From assembly GCF_028372415.1 (NCBI RefSeq), contig NC_092872.1:258441008-258505007 (forward strand): a stretch of 64,000 bases of DNA, in the 5' to 3' direction. This document shows, piece after piece, positions 43,990 to 54,033 of the stretch. The notes beneath the pieces were generated by a model. It did no database searches, was not told the origin of the DNA, and was given only the letters and a program-made list of their open reading frames with translations. The position numbers and the translations under genes were made by a program. The number at the start of each line of letters is the position of its first letter. Within the stretch, counting starts at the first letter, position 1. The DNA comes from Notamacropus eugenii (lineage: Eukaryota; Chordata; Mammalia; Diprotodontia; Macropodidae).

Positions 43990-44300
43990 ATATAAATGGG
44001 AGCTAATAGTACTTCTACTGATACTGTTTAAAGAGGATGCAAATTAAATATTGCAAGTATTTCTCTTTTACTGGTGGAAAGAATTACTGTTATCAAAGAC
44101 CCCAGTGGAGACATGGCCAAAGAATGGGAATGATATTTATTTTTTAAAAATTGTGAACTATTGTAACCCACATGAAAAAATGTTCCCAATCACTAAAAAT
44201 AAGAGGAATGAAAAAGAAACAGCTAAGGTATCATCTCATCCTAGCAAACTGGCAAAGATGATAAAAGATGAGAATTCTCCATGTTGGAGTGGGCACACAG
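43990..44300 (+). repeat. L1 ORF2 C-terminal fragment
   Basis: ATGGCCAAAGAATGGGAATG, CCCAATCACTAAAAATAAGA and GCAAAGATGATAAAAGATGA are the L1 ORF2 3' strings. Frame broken. Confidence 0.65.
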
Positions 44301-45280
44301 TGGTTTCCATCTTCTCACCAGTGTCCTAAATGGCACCCTCAAATCAGCTGGTGGCAATGTCAGCATCATTGGGAGCCCAGAACAAACTGGACTTACAGCT
44401 TCATGAGGGGCCCAGAAAAGAGACTAAGCTATGCATCCCACAGATGAGGGAAGCCAGGAAGTGACCCCTTGGCCACATGTGCTTTTTGAGATTGAGTCCT
44501 CTTCCCTCAGACTCCATTTGTGAAAGAGGGTATCACAGATGGGGGTGGTGTTTCATTTTTGTTGTTTTGGGTTTTTTCTTTTTTTAGGAGGGATATTTTA
44601 CATCAAATGTTATTAGAGTACCATCTTAGTAAATTCATCTTTCTAAAACATGCTAGTTAAGGCTACCTGACTAACTGATTCTCGGTTGGTCATCTTCAGG
44701 GCGATGTACACCAATGACAGTTGAAGCCAAACCTTGAGAAAAAAGTAACTCCATTTGCCTCTTAGAACCTGAGGAGGAGATGTAGCCAGCCTGGCTCTGG
44801 GAAGTCTAGTCATCTGTGAGAGTGGCAGTTGGGCAAAGGGTGCTTTCAGAGTAGGCATGGGGACAACTGGATGCCAACTGGTTAAATCAAAAACAAGAAT
44901 TCCTCTCAGGAGACTCCCAGTCCTTTAGGGTATTAATGGATCTGTGATCCCATCAGTGGGGACACTCCTCAGTCACAATCCATCCATCCCATCTCACCCT
45001 GGGTGATTCTTCACATAGTTAGTAGACCAGAACCAGCTGTAGAACATCTGGGTGTACTCCAAATCTGGGAGCAGGGAATTTCCATTACATATCATGCCTT
45101 TCCGGACGCTGGCTCCACAGCCTCTTCCATGTAGGGGATTGCATCAGGTCCTCTCCTTAAACTAAAGTACAATAAAACCACTGAGCAGGACAGCACAGAA
45201 CATTAGCTTAATGCCTTTGATTTTATGATTCAAAAATTCAAAATTCTCACCTGATAAAATTATCAGACTACAGTATCTTG
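44301..45280. other. Unassigned stretch
   Basis: Nothing recognised over almost 1 kb; no exon signal on either strand. Confidence 0.45.
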
Positions 45281-46130
45281 CTAGGTACTTGAAGTGGGCT
45301 AGGGTTATTGATGGACTGACTCAATCAAACCTCATTATACTCTGACATATAATCCTATGAGTATGTATTAGATCAGTCCCTCCTTTCATGGACAGAAGCC
45401 CAAAGAGGGAAGGTAATTTGCTCCAAGTGACATAGACAGTCAGAGAGTCAGTCAAATCCAAGTCTCTTGACCACTCATCTTTCTAGGATACCACATGGAG
45501 CTGGCCAGCTGAAGTTCCTGGTAAACCACATAACTGACTTCTCAGAAGAACATAAGACATGGGGGAGGACAGGTTTGATTGGGGGTGGGGGGAGGCAAAA
45601 CAGTGGTTAGGAGGGTAAAGCAGCCCACCACATCACATGTGGTCACAAGCCTCAGAGTTGTTTGTTCCTGTTATGGACTCACAGACAGAAGAATGTGTGA
45701 AGCCACTCTCCATTTACAAACAGCCCCTTTAGGAACCAAACACCCCACTCAGGTGCAACCAGGGGCATTTTCCCCAGGGAAATGTTTAAAAGAAATAATT
45801 CTCTATATATGTGACTCACCCAACCCCTTCTTCACCCCAGCCCTGGTCTCTGTCACGTATTAACAAGCAGTTCTTCACCTCCTGCCTCTCCCTTCCTTAG
45901 TAGCCCATATAACCACTCGCCTCCCATTTCCACGGACACTTTAAGATTTATAAAACACATTCTTTCAACAACTCTGTGAAATAGGCACAATATAGATTAT
46001 TGTTTCCATTCTAGAGATGAGAAGCCAGCTGCTCAGATAGAGTGACAACATGCAGCTAGTGAGGGTCCAAGTTGCTTCTGTCCAAATCCAGGGCTCATTC
46101 CACCATGTCATTTAGATCTACCTCACTCAA
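45281..46130 (-). repeat. Decayed antisense CORE-SINEs
   Basis: Weak copies at about 45360-45500 (AGCCCAAAGAGGGAAGGTAA) and 45940-46120 (CCATTCTAGAGATGAGAAGC). The interval 45500-45940 holds nothing recognisable. Confidence 0.5.
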
Positions 46131-47991
46131 ACTCCAAGCCTGAACCTCAGTCAAGCCATCCTTTGAGCTCTGCCTGAAGACCTCTGAGGAGAGAGAATCT
46201 CCCAACTTCTGAGATAACCCCTTCAACTTCGGGACAGCTTTGATGATTGGCAAGTCTTTCCTGAGCTCATTATTTAATTGACCTCTCTACTTCCTCCCCT
46301 CACTACTCCGGGTTCTTCCCTGGGGGAGGAGGGTTAAAGGATCAAATCTAACCCCTCATCTATGTGACAGCCCCTCAAATAGTTGGAGACATCCATCGTG
46401 TTGCCCTCTGACTCTTCTCCAAGATAAAAGTCTCTATATCCTTTGACTAGGAGTCGTGACATGGACTCAAGACCCTTTTCTATCCAGGTTGCTCTACCCT
46501 GGACGCTCTCCAACATAATGATCAATGTCCTTTGTGAACTGTTGCACTCACAACTAAACAAGATACTCCAGTTGTGGTCTGACCAGGGTAGGTAGCAAAG
46601 AGGCTGCTATCTCCATGTAAGGGAAAGCTACATCTCATTACATTCCATTAGCTTTTTTGGCTGTCCTATCACACCACTCATTCATACTGAGCTTGTCATT
46701 CACTAATATAGCTTTCAGTCATTTTCAGACAAAATGCTGTGTAATGACACCTCCTCACCTGATATTTAAAGAGTCGATTTTTTTTAATTTATTTATTTAA
46801 CTTTTAACATTCATTTTAACAAAATTTTGGGTTACAAACTTTCTCCCCCTTTATCTCCCCCCCCCAAACACCAAGCATTCTAATTGCCCCTATGACCAAT
46901 CTGCTCTCTCTTCTATCATCCCTCTCTGCCCTTGTCTCTGTCTTCTCTTTTGTCCTGTAGGGCCAGATAACTTTCTATACCCCTTTACCTGTATTTCTTA
47001 TGTCCTAGTGGCAAGAACAGTACTCAACAGTTGTTCCTAACACTTTGAGTTCCAACTTCTTTACCTCCCTCCCTCCCCACCCCTTCCCTTTGGAAGGCAA
47101 GCAATTCAACATAGGCCAAATCTGTGTAGTTTTGCAAATGACTTCCATAATAGTTGTGTTGCATAAGACTAACTATATTTCCCTCTATCCCATCCTGTCC
47201 CCCATTACTTCTATTCTCTTTTGATCCTATCCCTCCCCATGAGTGTCGACCTCAAATTGCTCCCTCCTCCCCATGCCCTCCCTTCCATCATCCCCCCCAC
47301 CCTGCTTATCCCCTTATCCCCCACTTTCCTGTATTGTAAGATAGGTTTTCATACCAAAATGAGTGTGCATTTTATTCCTTCCTTTAGTGGAATGTGATGA
47401 GAGTAAACTTCATGTTTTTCTCTCACCTCCCCTCTTTATCCCTCCACTAATAAGTCTTTTGCTTGCCTCTTTTATGAGAGATAATTTGCCCCATTCCATT
47501 TCTCCCTTTCTCCTCCCAATATATTTCTCTCTCACTGCTTGATTTCATTTTTTTAAGATATGATCTCATCCTCTTCAATTCACTCTGTGCATTCTGTCTC
47601 TATGTGTGTGTCTGCGTGTGTGCATGCGTGTGTGTGTAATCCCACCCAGTACCCAGATACTGAAAAGTTTCAAGAGTTACAAATATTGTCTTTCCATGTA
47701 GGAATGTAAACAGTTCAACTTTAGTAAGTCCCTTATGACTTCTCTTTGCTGTTCACCTTTTCATGCTTCTCTTCATTCTTGTGTTTGAAAGTCAAATTTT
47801 CTTTTCAGCTCTGGTCTTTTCATCAAGAATGCTTGAAAGTGGGGGTGGAGCCAAGATGGCGGAGTAGAAAGATGCACATACACATAGCTCCGAACCCACA
47901 ACCCACAGAACGGCTAGAGGGGACCAACCCACGGTGAATTCTGCACCCAGAGGTCACGGAATATTGGAGCGAGGGAGATTTCTGTTCCGGA

Positions 47992-48308
47992 GAGACCTGC
48001 AAACCTCTCACGGGGGGTCCTTCGCGCTGTGGACTGGGCGCCGGGACTGGGAGCTGAGTGCAGCCCTGCAGCGGCCGTGACACCGTGAGGAAAAGATCCA
48101 AGCGGGCTACGGGGACGAGATATCCTGTGGCCACGCGGGTCCCCCCACCCACAGAGGGACCTGCAAACCTCTCGCAAAAGGTCTGTGGCACTGCAGACGC
48201 GGAGCCCAGCCCAGAACTGCGGCGGCCGCAGATCCGAGAGGTACAGATCCAAGCAGGCTTTAGGGACGGGATATCCAGTGGCGGCACAAGCCCCCCCACC
48301 CACAGGTG
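47992..48308 (+). repeat. Tandem 5' UTR unit of the inner half-L1 (~164 bp x 2)
   Basis: Unit 1 starts at 47992 (GAGACCTGCAAACCTCTCAC) and unit 2 at 48156 (GGGACCTGCAAACCTCTCGC). Both carry AGATCCAAGC and end in CCCCCCACCCACAG. The outer copy has only one such unit. Confidence 0.8.
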
Positions 48309-48679
48309 ACGAGGGTCGGTGAGAGAGTCTCTTTGGCGGGTCAAGAGGGGAGTGGGGTGCCCCCATGGCTCGGGCCCCCCCGGGAGATAGAAGCTGAGAG
48401 GCGGCTGCAGACAGGGGCTCCCCAAGCGGGCAGGAGCCTGGATCCATTGTGGAAGGTCTGTACATAAACCCCCTGAGGGAACTGGGCCTGAGAGGCGGCT
48501 CTGCCCCGACCTGACCATCTGAATTTAATTCTCACACTGAATAGCAGCCCTGCCCCCGCCAAAAGCCCTAAGGCAGGAAGCAGCATTTGAATCTCAGTCC
48601 CCAAACACTGGCTGGGAGGACCAGGAGGCGAGGTGGGTGTGAGGAGAATATTCAGAGGTCAAGCCACTGGCTGGGGAGA

Positions 48680-49768
48680 ATGCCCAGAAAAGGGAAAAGA
48701 AATAAAACTATTGAAGGATACTTTCTCGGAGAAAAAACACTTCCTTCCTTCCTTTCTGACGAGGAAGAACAATGCTTACCATCAGGCAAAGACACAGAAA
48801 TCAAGGATTCTGTGTCCCAGTCCACCCAATGGGCGCAGGCCATGGAAGAGCTCAAAAAGAATTTTGAAAATCAAGTTAGAGAGGTGGAGGAAAAACTGGG
48901 AAGAGAAATGAGAGGGATGAAAGAGAAGCATGAAAAGCAGATCAGCTCCCTGCTAAAGGAGAACCAAAAAAATCTTGAAGAAATTAATACCTTGAAAACT
49001 AGCCTAACTCAATTGGCAAAAGAGGTTCAAAAGGCCAATGAGGAGAAGAATGTTTTCAAAAGCAGAATTAGCCAAATGGAAAAAGAGATTCAAAAGCTCA
49101 CTGAAGAAAATAGATCTTTCAAAACTGGAATGGTACAGATGGATGCTAAGGACTTTATGAGAAAGACAGATATCACAGAACATAGCATGAAGATTCGAAA
49201 AATGGAAGATAATGTGAAATATCTTATTAGAAAAACAACTGACCTGGAAAATAGAATCAGGAGAGACAATGTAAAAATTCTGGGACTACCTGAAAACCAT
49301 GATCAAAAGAAGAGCCTAGACATCATCTTCCATGAAATTATCAAGGAAAACTGCCCTGAGATTCTAGAACCAGAGGGCAAAATAAATATTCAAGGAATCC
49401 AGAGAACACCGCGTGAAAGAGATCCAAAAAGAGAAACTCCTAGGAGCATTGTGGCCAAATTCCAGAACTCCCAGGTGAAAGAGAAAATATTGCAAGCAGC
49501 TAGAAAGAAACAATTCAAGTATTGTGGAAATACAATCAGGATAACACAAGATCTAGCACCCTCTACATTAAGGGATCAAAGGGAATGGAATAGGATATTC
49601 CAGAAGTCAAAGGAACTAGGGCTAAAACCAAGAATCACCTACCCAGCAAAACTGAGTATAATACTTCAGGAGAAAAAATGGTCTTTCAATGAAATAGAGG
49701 ATTTTCAAATTTTCTTGATGAAAAGACCAGAGCTGGAAAGAAAATTTGACTTTCTAACACAAGAATGA
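48680..49768 (+). CDS. L1 ORF1 protein of the inner half-L1
   Basis: This intact 362-codon frame codes for an L1 ORF1p-type RNA-binding chaperone, which coats its own RNA in cytoplasmic particles. I chose the ATG at 48680 (MPRKGKRNKTIEGYF) because the outer copy has the same start and the upstream in-frame extension is not shared. A charged N-terminus is followed by a long heptad coiled coil (about residues 50-180), then an RRM-like domain (RRDNVKILGLPE, 184-195; PRSIVAKF, 244-251) and a C-terminal domain (KEKILQAARKK, REWNRIFQ, PRITYPAKLS at 307-316). These match the human ORF1p words RIIGVPE, PRHIIVRF and PRISYPAKLS. Human ORF1p has 338 residues. There are no stops or frameshifts. Confidence 0.93.
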   Translation: MPRKGKRNKTIEGYFLGEKTLPSFLSDEEEQCLPSGKDTEIKDSVSQSTQWAQAMEELKKNFENQVREVEEKLGREMRGMKEKHEKQISSLLKENQKNLEEINTLKTSLTQLAKEVQKANEEKNVFKSRISQMEKEIQKLTEENRSFKTGMVQMDAKDFMRKTDITEHSMKIRKMEDNVKYLIRKTTDLENRIRRDNVKILGLPENHDQKKSLDIIFHEIIKENCPEILEPEGKINIQGIQRTPRERDPKRETPRSIVAKFQNSQVKEKILQAARKKQFKYCGNTIRITQDLAPSTLRDQREWNRIFQKSKELGLKPRITYPAKLSIILQEKKWSFNEIEDFQIFLMKRPELERKFDFLTQE

Positions 49769-52739
49769 AGAGAACCATGAAAAGGTGAACAGCAAAGAGA
49801 AGTCATAAGGGACTTACTAAAGTTGAACTGTTTACATTCCTACATGGAAAGACAATATTTGTAACTCTTGAAACATTTCAGTATCTGGGTACTGGGTGGG
49901 AGTACACACACACACACACATGCACACACGCACACATACATAGAGACAGAGTGCACAGAGTGAATTGAAGAGGATGGGATCATATCTTAAAAAAAAAAAA
50001 TGAAATCAAGCAGTGAGAGAGAAATATTGGGAGGAGAAAAGGAGAAGTTGAATGGGGCAAATTATGTCTCATAAAAGAGGCAAGCAAAAGACTTATTAGT
50101 GGAGGGATAAAGAGGGGAGGCAAGAGAAAAACATGAGGTCTACTCTCATCACATTCCACTAAAGGAAAGAATAAAATGCACACTCATTTTGATAGGAAAA
50201 CCTATCTCATAATACAGGAGAGTGGGGGACAGGGGCACAAGCAGGGTGGGGGGGAGGATGGAGGGGAGGGCATGGGGAGGAGAATGCAATCAGAGGTCGA
50301 CACTCACGGGGAGGGAAAGGATCATAAGAGAATAGAAGTAATGGGGGTCAGGATAGGATGGAGGGAAATATAATTAGTCCTATACAACACAACTAGTAAG
50401 GTAATCATTTGCAAAACTACACAGATTTGGCCTATATTGAATTGCTTGTCTTCCAAGGGGAAGGGGTGGAGAGGGAGGGAGCTAAAGAAGTTGGAACTCA
50501 AAGTGTTAGGATCAAATGTAATGTTCTTACCACTAGGAAATAAGAAATACAGGTTAAGGGGTCAAGAAAGCTATCTGGCCCTACAGGACAAAAGAGAAGA
50601 CAGAGACAAGGGCAGGGAGGAAGGATAGAGGAGAGAGCAGACTGGTCACAGGGGCAATTAGAATGCTTGGGTTTGGGGGGGGAGGGGATAAAAGGGGAGA
50701 AAATTTGTAACCCAAAATTTTGTGAAAATAAATGTTAAAAGTTAAATAAAAAAAAAAAAGAATGCTTGAAAGTCCTCTGTTTCATTAAATGACCATTTTT
50801 TCCCCTGAAGTATTATACTCAGTTTTGCTGGGTAGGTGATTCTTAGTTTTAGTCCTAGTTCCTTTGACTTCTGGAATATCTTATTCCATGCCCTTCGATC
50901 CCTTAATGTAGAAGCTGCTAGACCTTGTGTTATCCTGATTGTATTTCCACAATACTTGAATTGTTTCTTTCTAGCTGCTTGCAATATTTTCTCCTTGACC
51001 TGGGAACTCTAGAATTTGGCCACAATGTTCCTAGAAGTTTCTCTTTTTGGATCTCTTTCATGCGGTGTTCTCTGGATTCCTTGAATATTTATTTTGCCCT
51101 CTGGTTCTAGAATCTCAGGGCAGTTTTCCTTGATAATTTCATGAAAGATGATGTCTAGGCTCTTTTTTTGATCATGGCTTTCAGGTAGTCCCATAATTTT
51201 TAAATTGTCTCTCCTGGATCTATTTTCCAGGTCAGTTGTTTTTCCAATGAGATATTTCACATTATCTTCCAGTTTTTCATTCTTTTGGTTTTGTTTTGTG
51301 ATTTCTTGGTTTCTCATAAAGTCATTAGCCTCCATCTGTTCCATTCTAATTTTGAAAGAACTATTTTCTTCAGTGAGCTTTTGGACCTCCTTTTCCATTT
51401 GGCTAATTCTCCTTTTGAAAGCATTCTTCTCCTCATTGGCTTTTTGAACCTCTTTTGCCAATTGAGTTAGCCTATTTTTCAAGGTGTTATTTTCTTCAGC
51501 ATTTTTTTGGGTCTCCTTTAGCAGGGTGCTGACCTGTTGTTCATGCTTTGACTTCCTGTCTCTCATTTCTCTTCCCAGCTTTTCCTCCACCTCTCTAACT
51601 TGATTTTCAAAATTCTTTTTGAGCTCTTCCATGGCCTGAGCCCATTGGGTGGGCTGGGACACAGAAGCCTTGACTTCTGTGCCTTTGCCTGATGGTAAGC
51701 ATTGTTCTTCCTCATCAGAAAGGAAGGGAGGAAATGCCTGTTCACCTAGGAAGTAACCTTCTATAGTCTTATTTCTTTTCCCTTTTCTGGGCATTTTCCC
51801 AGCCAGTGACTTGACCTCTGAATATTCTCCTCACACCCACCTCACCTCCTGATCCTCCCAGCCAGCACTTGGGGTCTGAGATTCAAATGCTGCTCCTTAG
51901 CCTTGGGGCTTCGGCAGGGGCAGGGCTGCTATTCAGTGTGAGATTAAGCTCAGGTGCTCAGGTTGGGGCAGGGCCGCCTCTCAGGCTCAGTTCCCTCAGG
52001 GGGTTTATGCACAGACCTTCAACAATGGATCCAGGCTCCTGCCTGCTTGGGGAGCCCTGGTCTGCTGCTGCCTCAGCTTCTGCCTCCCGAGGGGGCCTGA
52101 GTTATGGGGGCACCCCACTCCCCTCTCAACCCGCCAAAGAGACCCTCTCACCAACCCCCGTCAGCTGTGGGTGGAGGGACCTGCGCCACTGCTGGAGATC
52201 CCGTCCCTGAAGCCTGCTCGGATCTGTTCCTCTTGGTGCCGCTGCCACGGCAGGGCTGGGCTGGGCTCCGCGTCCGCAGCGTGACGGACGTTTTGCGAGA
52301 GGTTTGCAGGTCCCTCTGGAACAGAAATCTCCTTCGCTCCACTGTTCTGTGGCCTCACTCCTCCAGAATTCACCGTGAGTTACTTTATACAGATGTTCTA
52401 TGGGTTGTGGGTTCGGAGCTATGTGTATGTGCGTCTTTCTACTCCGCCATCTTGGCTCCGCCCCCCTAAAGACTCGATTTTTAACCAAAGGGAGAGTAAG
52501 ACTTTATCCTTATCTCTATTAGATTTCACCTTCTGAGATTCAGTCATTCAGTGCTCCAACCAAACAATATCCTTCTGGATCCTAACTTGTTCCCCCTGGG
52601 TGTTAGCCAGTCCTCCCAGCTTAGCATCACCTGCAAATGAGATTAATATGCCATCTCTGCTTTTATCCAAGTCATTAATAAAAATGCTTAAACATCACAG
52701 AATCAAAAAGAAAAGGACTTGGGTGAAAAGCTCAGCCTT

Positions 52740-52860
52740 GGTCCTTTTAGCTTTGTGACTTTGAACAGGTCAGTTCTCTGATATGATCTTCAATGTTCTC
52801 ATCTGAAAAATGGAGCTAAGACTATCAGTGCTCTTCTATATATCTCAAAGAATGTTAGAC
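52740..52860 (+). repeat. CORE-SINE fragment
   Basis: TTAGCTTTGTGACTTTGAAC and GTTCTCATCTGAAAAATGGA. Confidence 0.65.
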
Positions 52861-53072
52861 CTGGAATTGGCTTGAGAACCTTTAATCTAGAGGTTCTCAG
52901 AGTCTAGTCTGAGGACCATGGTAGTGGGAAGATCCTTTTAAGGGGTTCGTAAGGTCAAAATTATTTTCATAGTAATAAGACATTTTAATTTCTAATACAG
53001 TATTATAGATATAACCCACATGAACAAAAGCTCTATAAGGTTCTCAATTATTTTTAAGAATGCTGAAACCAG

Positions 53073-53260
53073 AGGGACAATTAGGTGGTGCAGTGAATAG
53101 AGCACCACTCCTAGAATACGGAGGACCTGAGTTCAGACACTTGATATTTACTAGCTGTGTGACCCAGTTGCAGACACTTGATACTTACTAGCTGTGTGAC
53201 CCTGGGCAAGTCACCTAACCAGATTGCCTAAAAAAATTTTTTTAATTTAAAAAAAAAAAA
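53073..53260 (+). mobile_element. tRNA-headed marsupial SINE with target duplication
   Basis: AATTAGGTGGTGCAGTGAAT head, GACCTGAGTTCAGACAC, ACTAGCTGTGTGACC and an A-rich tail. Flanks GAATGCTGAAACCAG (53058) and GAATGCTGGGACCAG (53261) form a 15-bp target duplication. A 37-bp block (CAGACACTTGAT... at 53134 and 53171) is duplicated inside. Confidence 0.8.
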
Positions 53261-54033
53261 GAATGCTGGGACCAGGAGCCAAAATGGAAGATTAGAGGCA
53301 ACTATGCAGCTAAACTCTCCCAACATTCCCATCCAAACAACTTTAAATAACTCCTCAAATAAAATTTTGGAGTGGCATAACCAGCAAAAGGTCAGAGTAA
53401 TGCATTTTTTAGCCTAAAACAGCAGTTTGAGCAGCTCTCAGTCCAGGGGAAGTAAGGGAATTAGAAAACTGGTCAGAAACCAATTATAGAGGACCCTTTG
53501 TGGGCACTGGGTACAGCTGGTACTGTGTTGGGACTGGAAGCTCAATTCCGTGTGGACAGTCTCGGGCAGGTAAAAGTGGGACTTCTAAATCTTAGAGTCT
53601 TACGAGGCCCTCCATGAACAGGGGGGGTTCGAGAAGGTCAGACTGAGCTAGCTCGGCTAGCTCGGGTATTTCCGCCTCTCCCCTGGAGATACCTGATGGG
53701 TGGAGTCTCCCTGCCCTCGAGGTCGTCCCGGATTGGAGCACACCTAGTTACCTAACAGCACGGTATTGAGATGCAAACTGTGTGGCTGAAGATTAAGTAG
53801 GATTGAGGAAGCCTAAAAGCTCTCTTAGCACGTGTGGAGCCAAAGAGAAAAGTAGGGCTCCGCTTCTTTTCTTTCCTCTCTCCCCTCCCTCTCTCCCCCC
53901 GCTTGTACTTCTACTTCCAATCCCTTAAGCTTAGCCTCCTTAGTACTGACTGGAAATTCTACGGCCCATGTGCAATTCCAAGTCACAGTTCCAGGGTGGA
54001 GAGGGGCACTACTGCTTGTGGATGCAGAAGGGA

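Larger units (their letters stand above)
47841..50757 (+). mobile_element. Inner half-L1 (HAL1-like LINE), complete, intact ORF1
   Basis: It begins with GGGGGTGGAGCCAAGATGGC and ends with a pure A tail. The flanks AAGAATGCTTGAAAGT at 47825-47840 and 50758-50773 are an identical 16-bp target-site duplication. Layout: GC-rich 5' UTR (47841-48679), ORF1 (48680-49768), then ~990 bp of non-coding 3' sequence. There is no ORF2 or trace of endonuclease or reverse transcriptase, so movement must have relied on an autonomous L1. It lies inside, and opposite to, a copy of the same family. Confidence 0.95.
47773..51794 (-). pseudogene. ORF1 of the outer half-L1 (broken)
   Basis: The frame starts at 51794 with MPRKGKRNKTIEGYF and matches the inner ORF1 closely. 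One in-frame TAG at about 51011 (CAG in the inner copy) stops it at residue 261; beyond it the same frame continues until the insertion at 50773. The last coding part reappears at 47824-47773. It is otherwise well kept, so the element was inserted not very long ago. Confidence 0.85.
46783..52466 (-). mobile_element. Outer half-L1 (HAL1-like LINE), full length, split by an insertion
   Basis: It starts at 52466 on the minus strand with GGGGGCGGAGCCAAGATGGC and ends in an A-rich tail near 46783. Flanks TAAAGAGTCGATTTTT (46767) and TAAAGACTCGATTTTT (52467) are a 16-bp target-site duplication with one mismatch, and the site TTTTT/AA suits L1 endonuclease. After the ORF1 stop at 47773 the element goes straight into non-coding sequence; ORF2 is absent. 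The second half-L1 interrupts it between 47841 and 50757. Confidence 0.9.
46150..52725 (-). repeat. CR1/L3 LINE relic, split by the half-L1 pair
   Basis: The antisense CR1/L3 text runs from 46150 to 46766 (ACTCCAGTTGTGGTCTGACC, TTAGCTTTTTTGGCTGTCC) and resumes at 52483-52725 (GAGTAAGACTTTATCCTTAT, CCCAGCTTAGCATCACCTGC). Rejoined, it follows the usual amniote CR1/L3 order, so 46767-52482 is an insertion into it. Confidence 0.75.

Noticed and set aside
46334-46561. 75-codon minus-strand frame in the CR1/L3 relic
   Set aside because: It is part of the LINE 3' region, which in this family is decayed and not a host gene.
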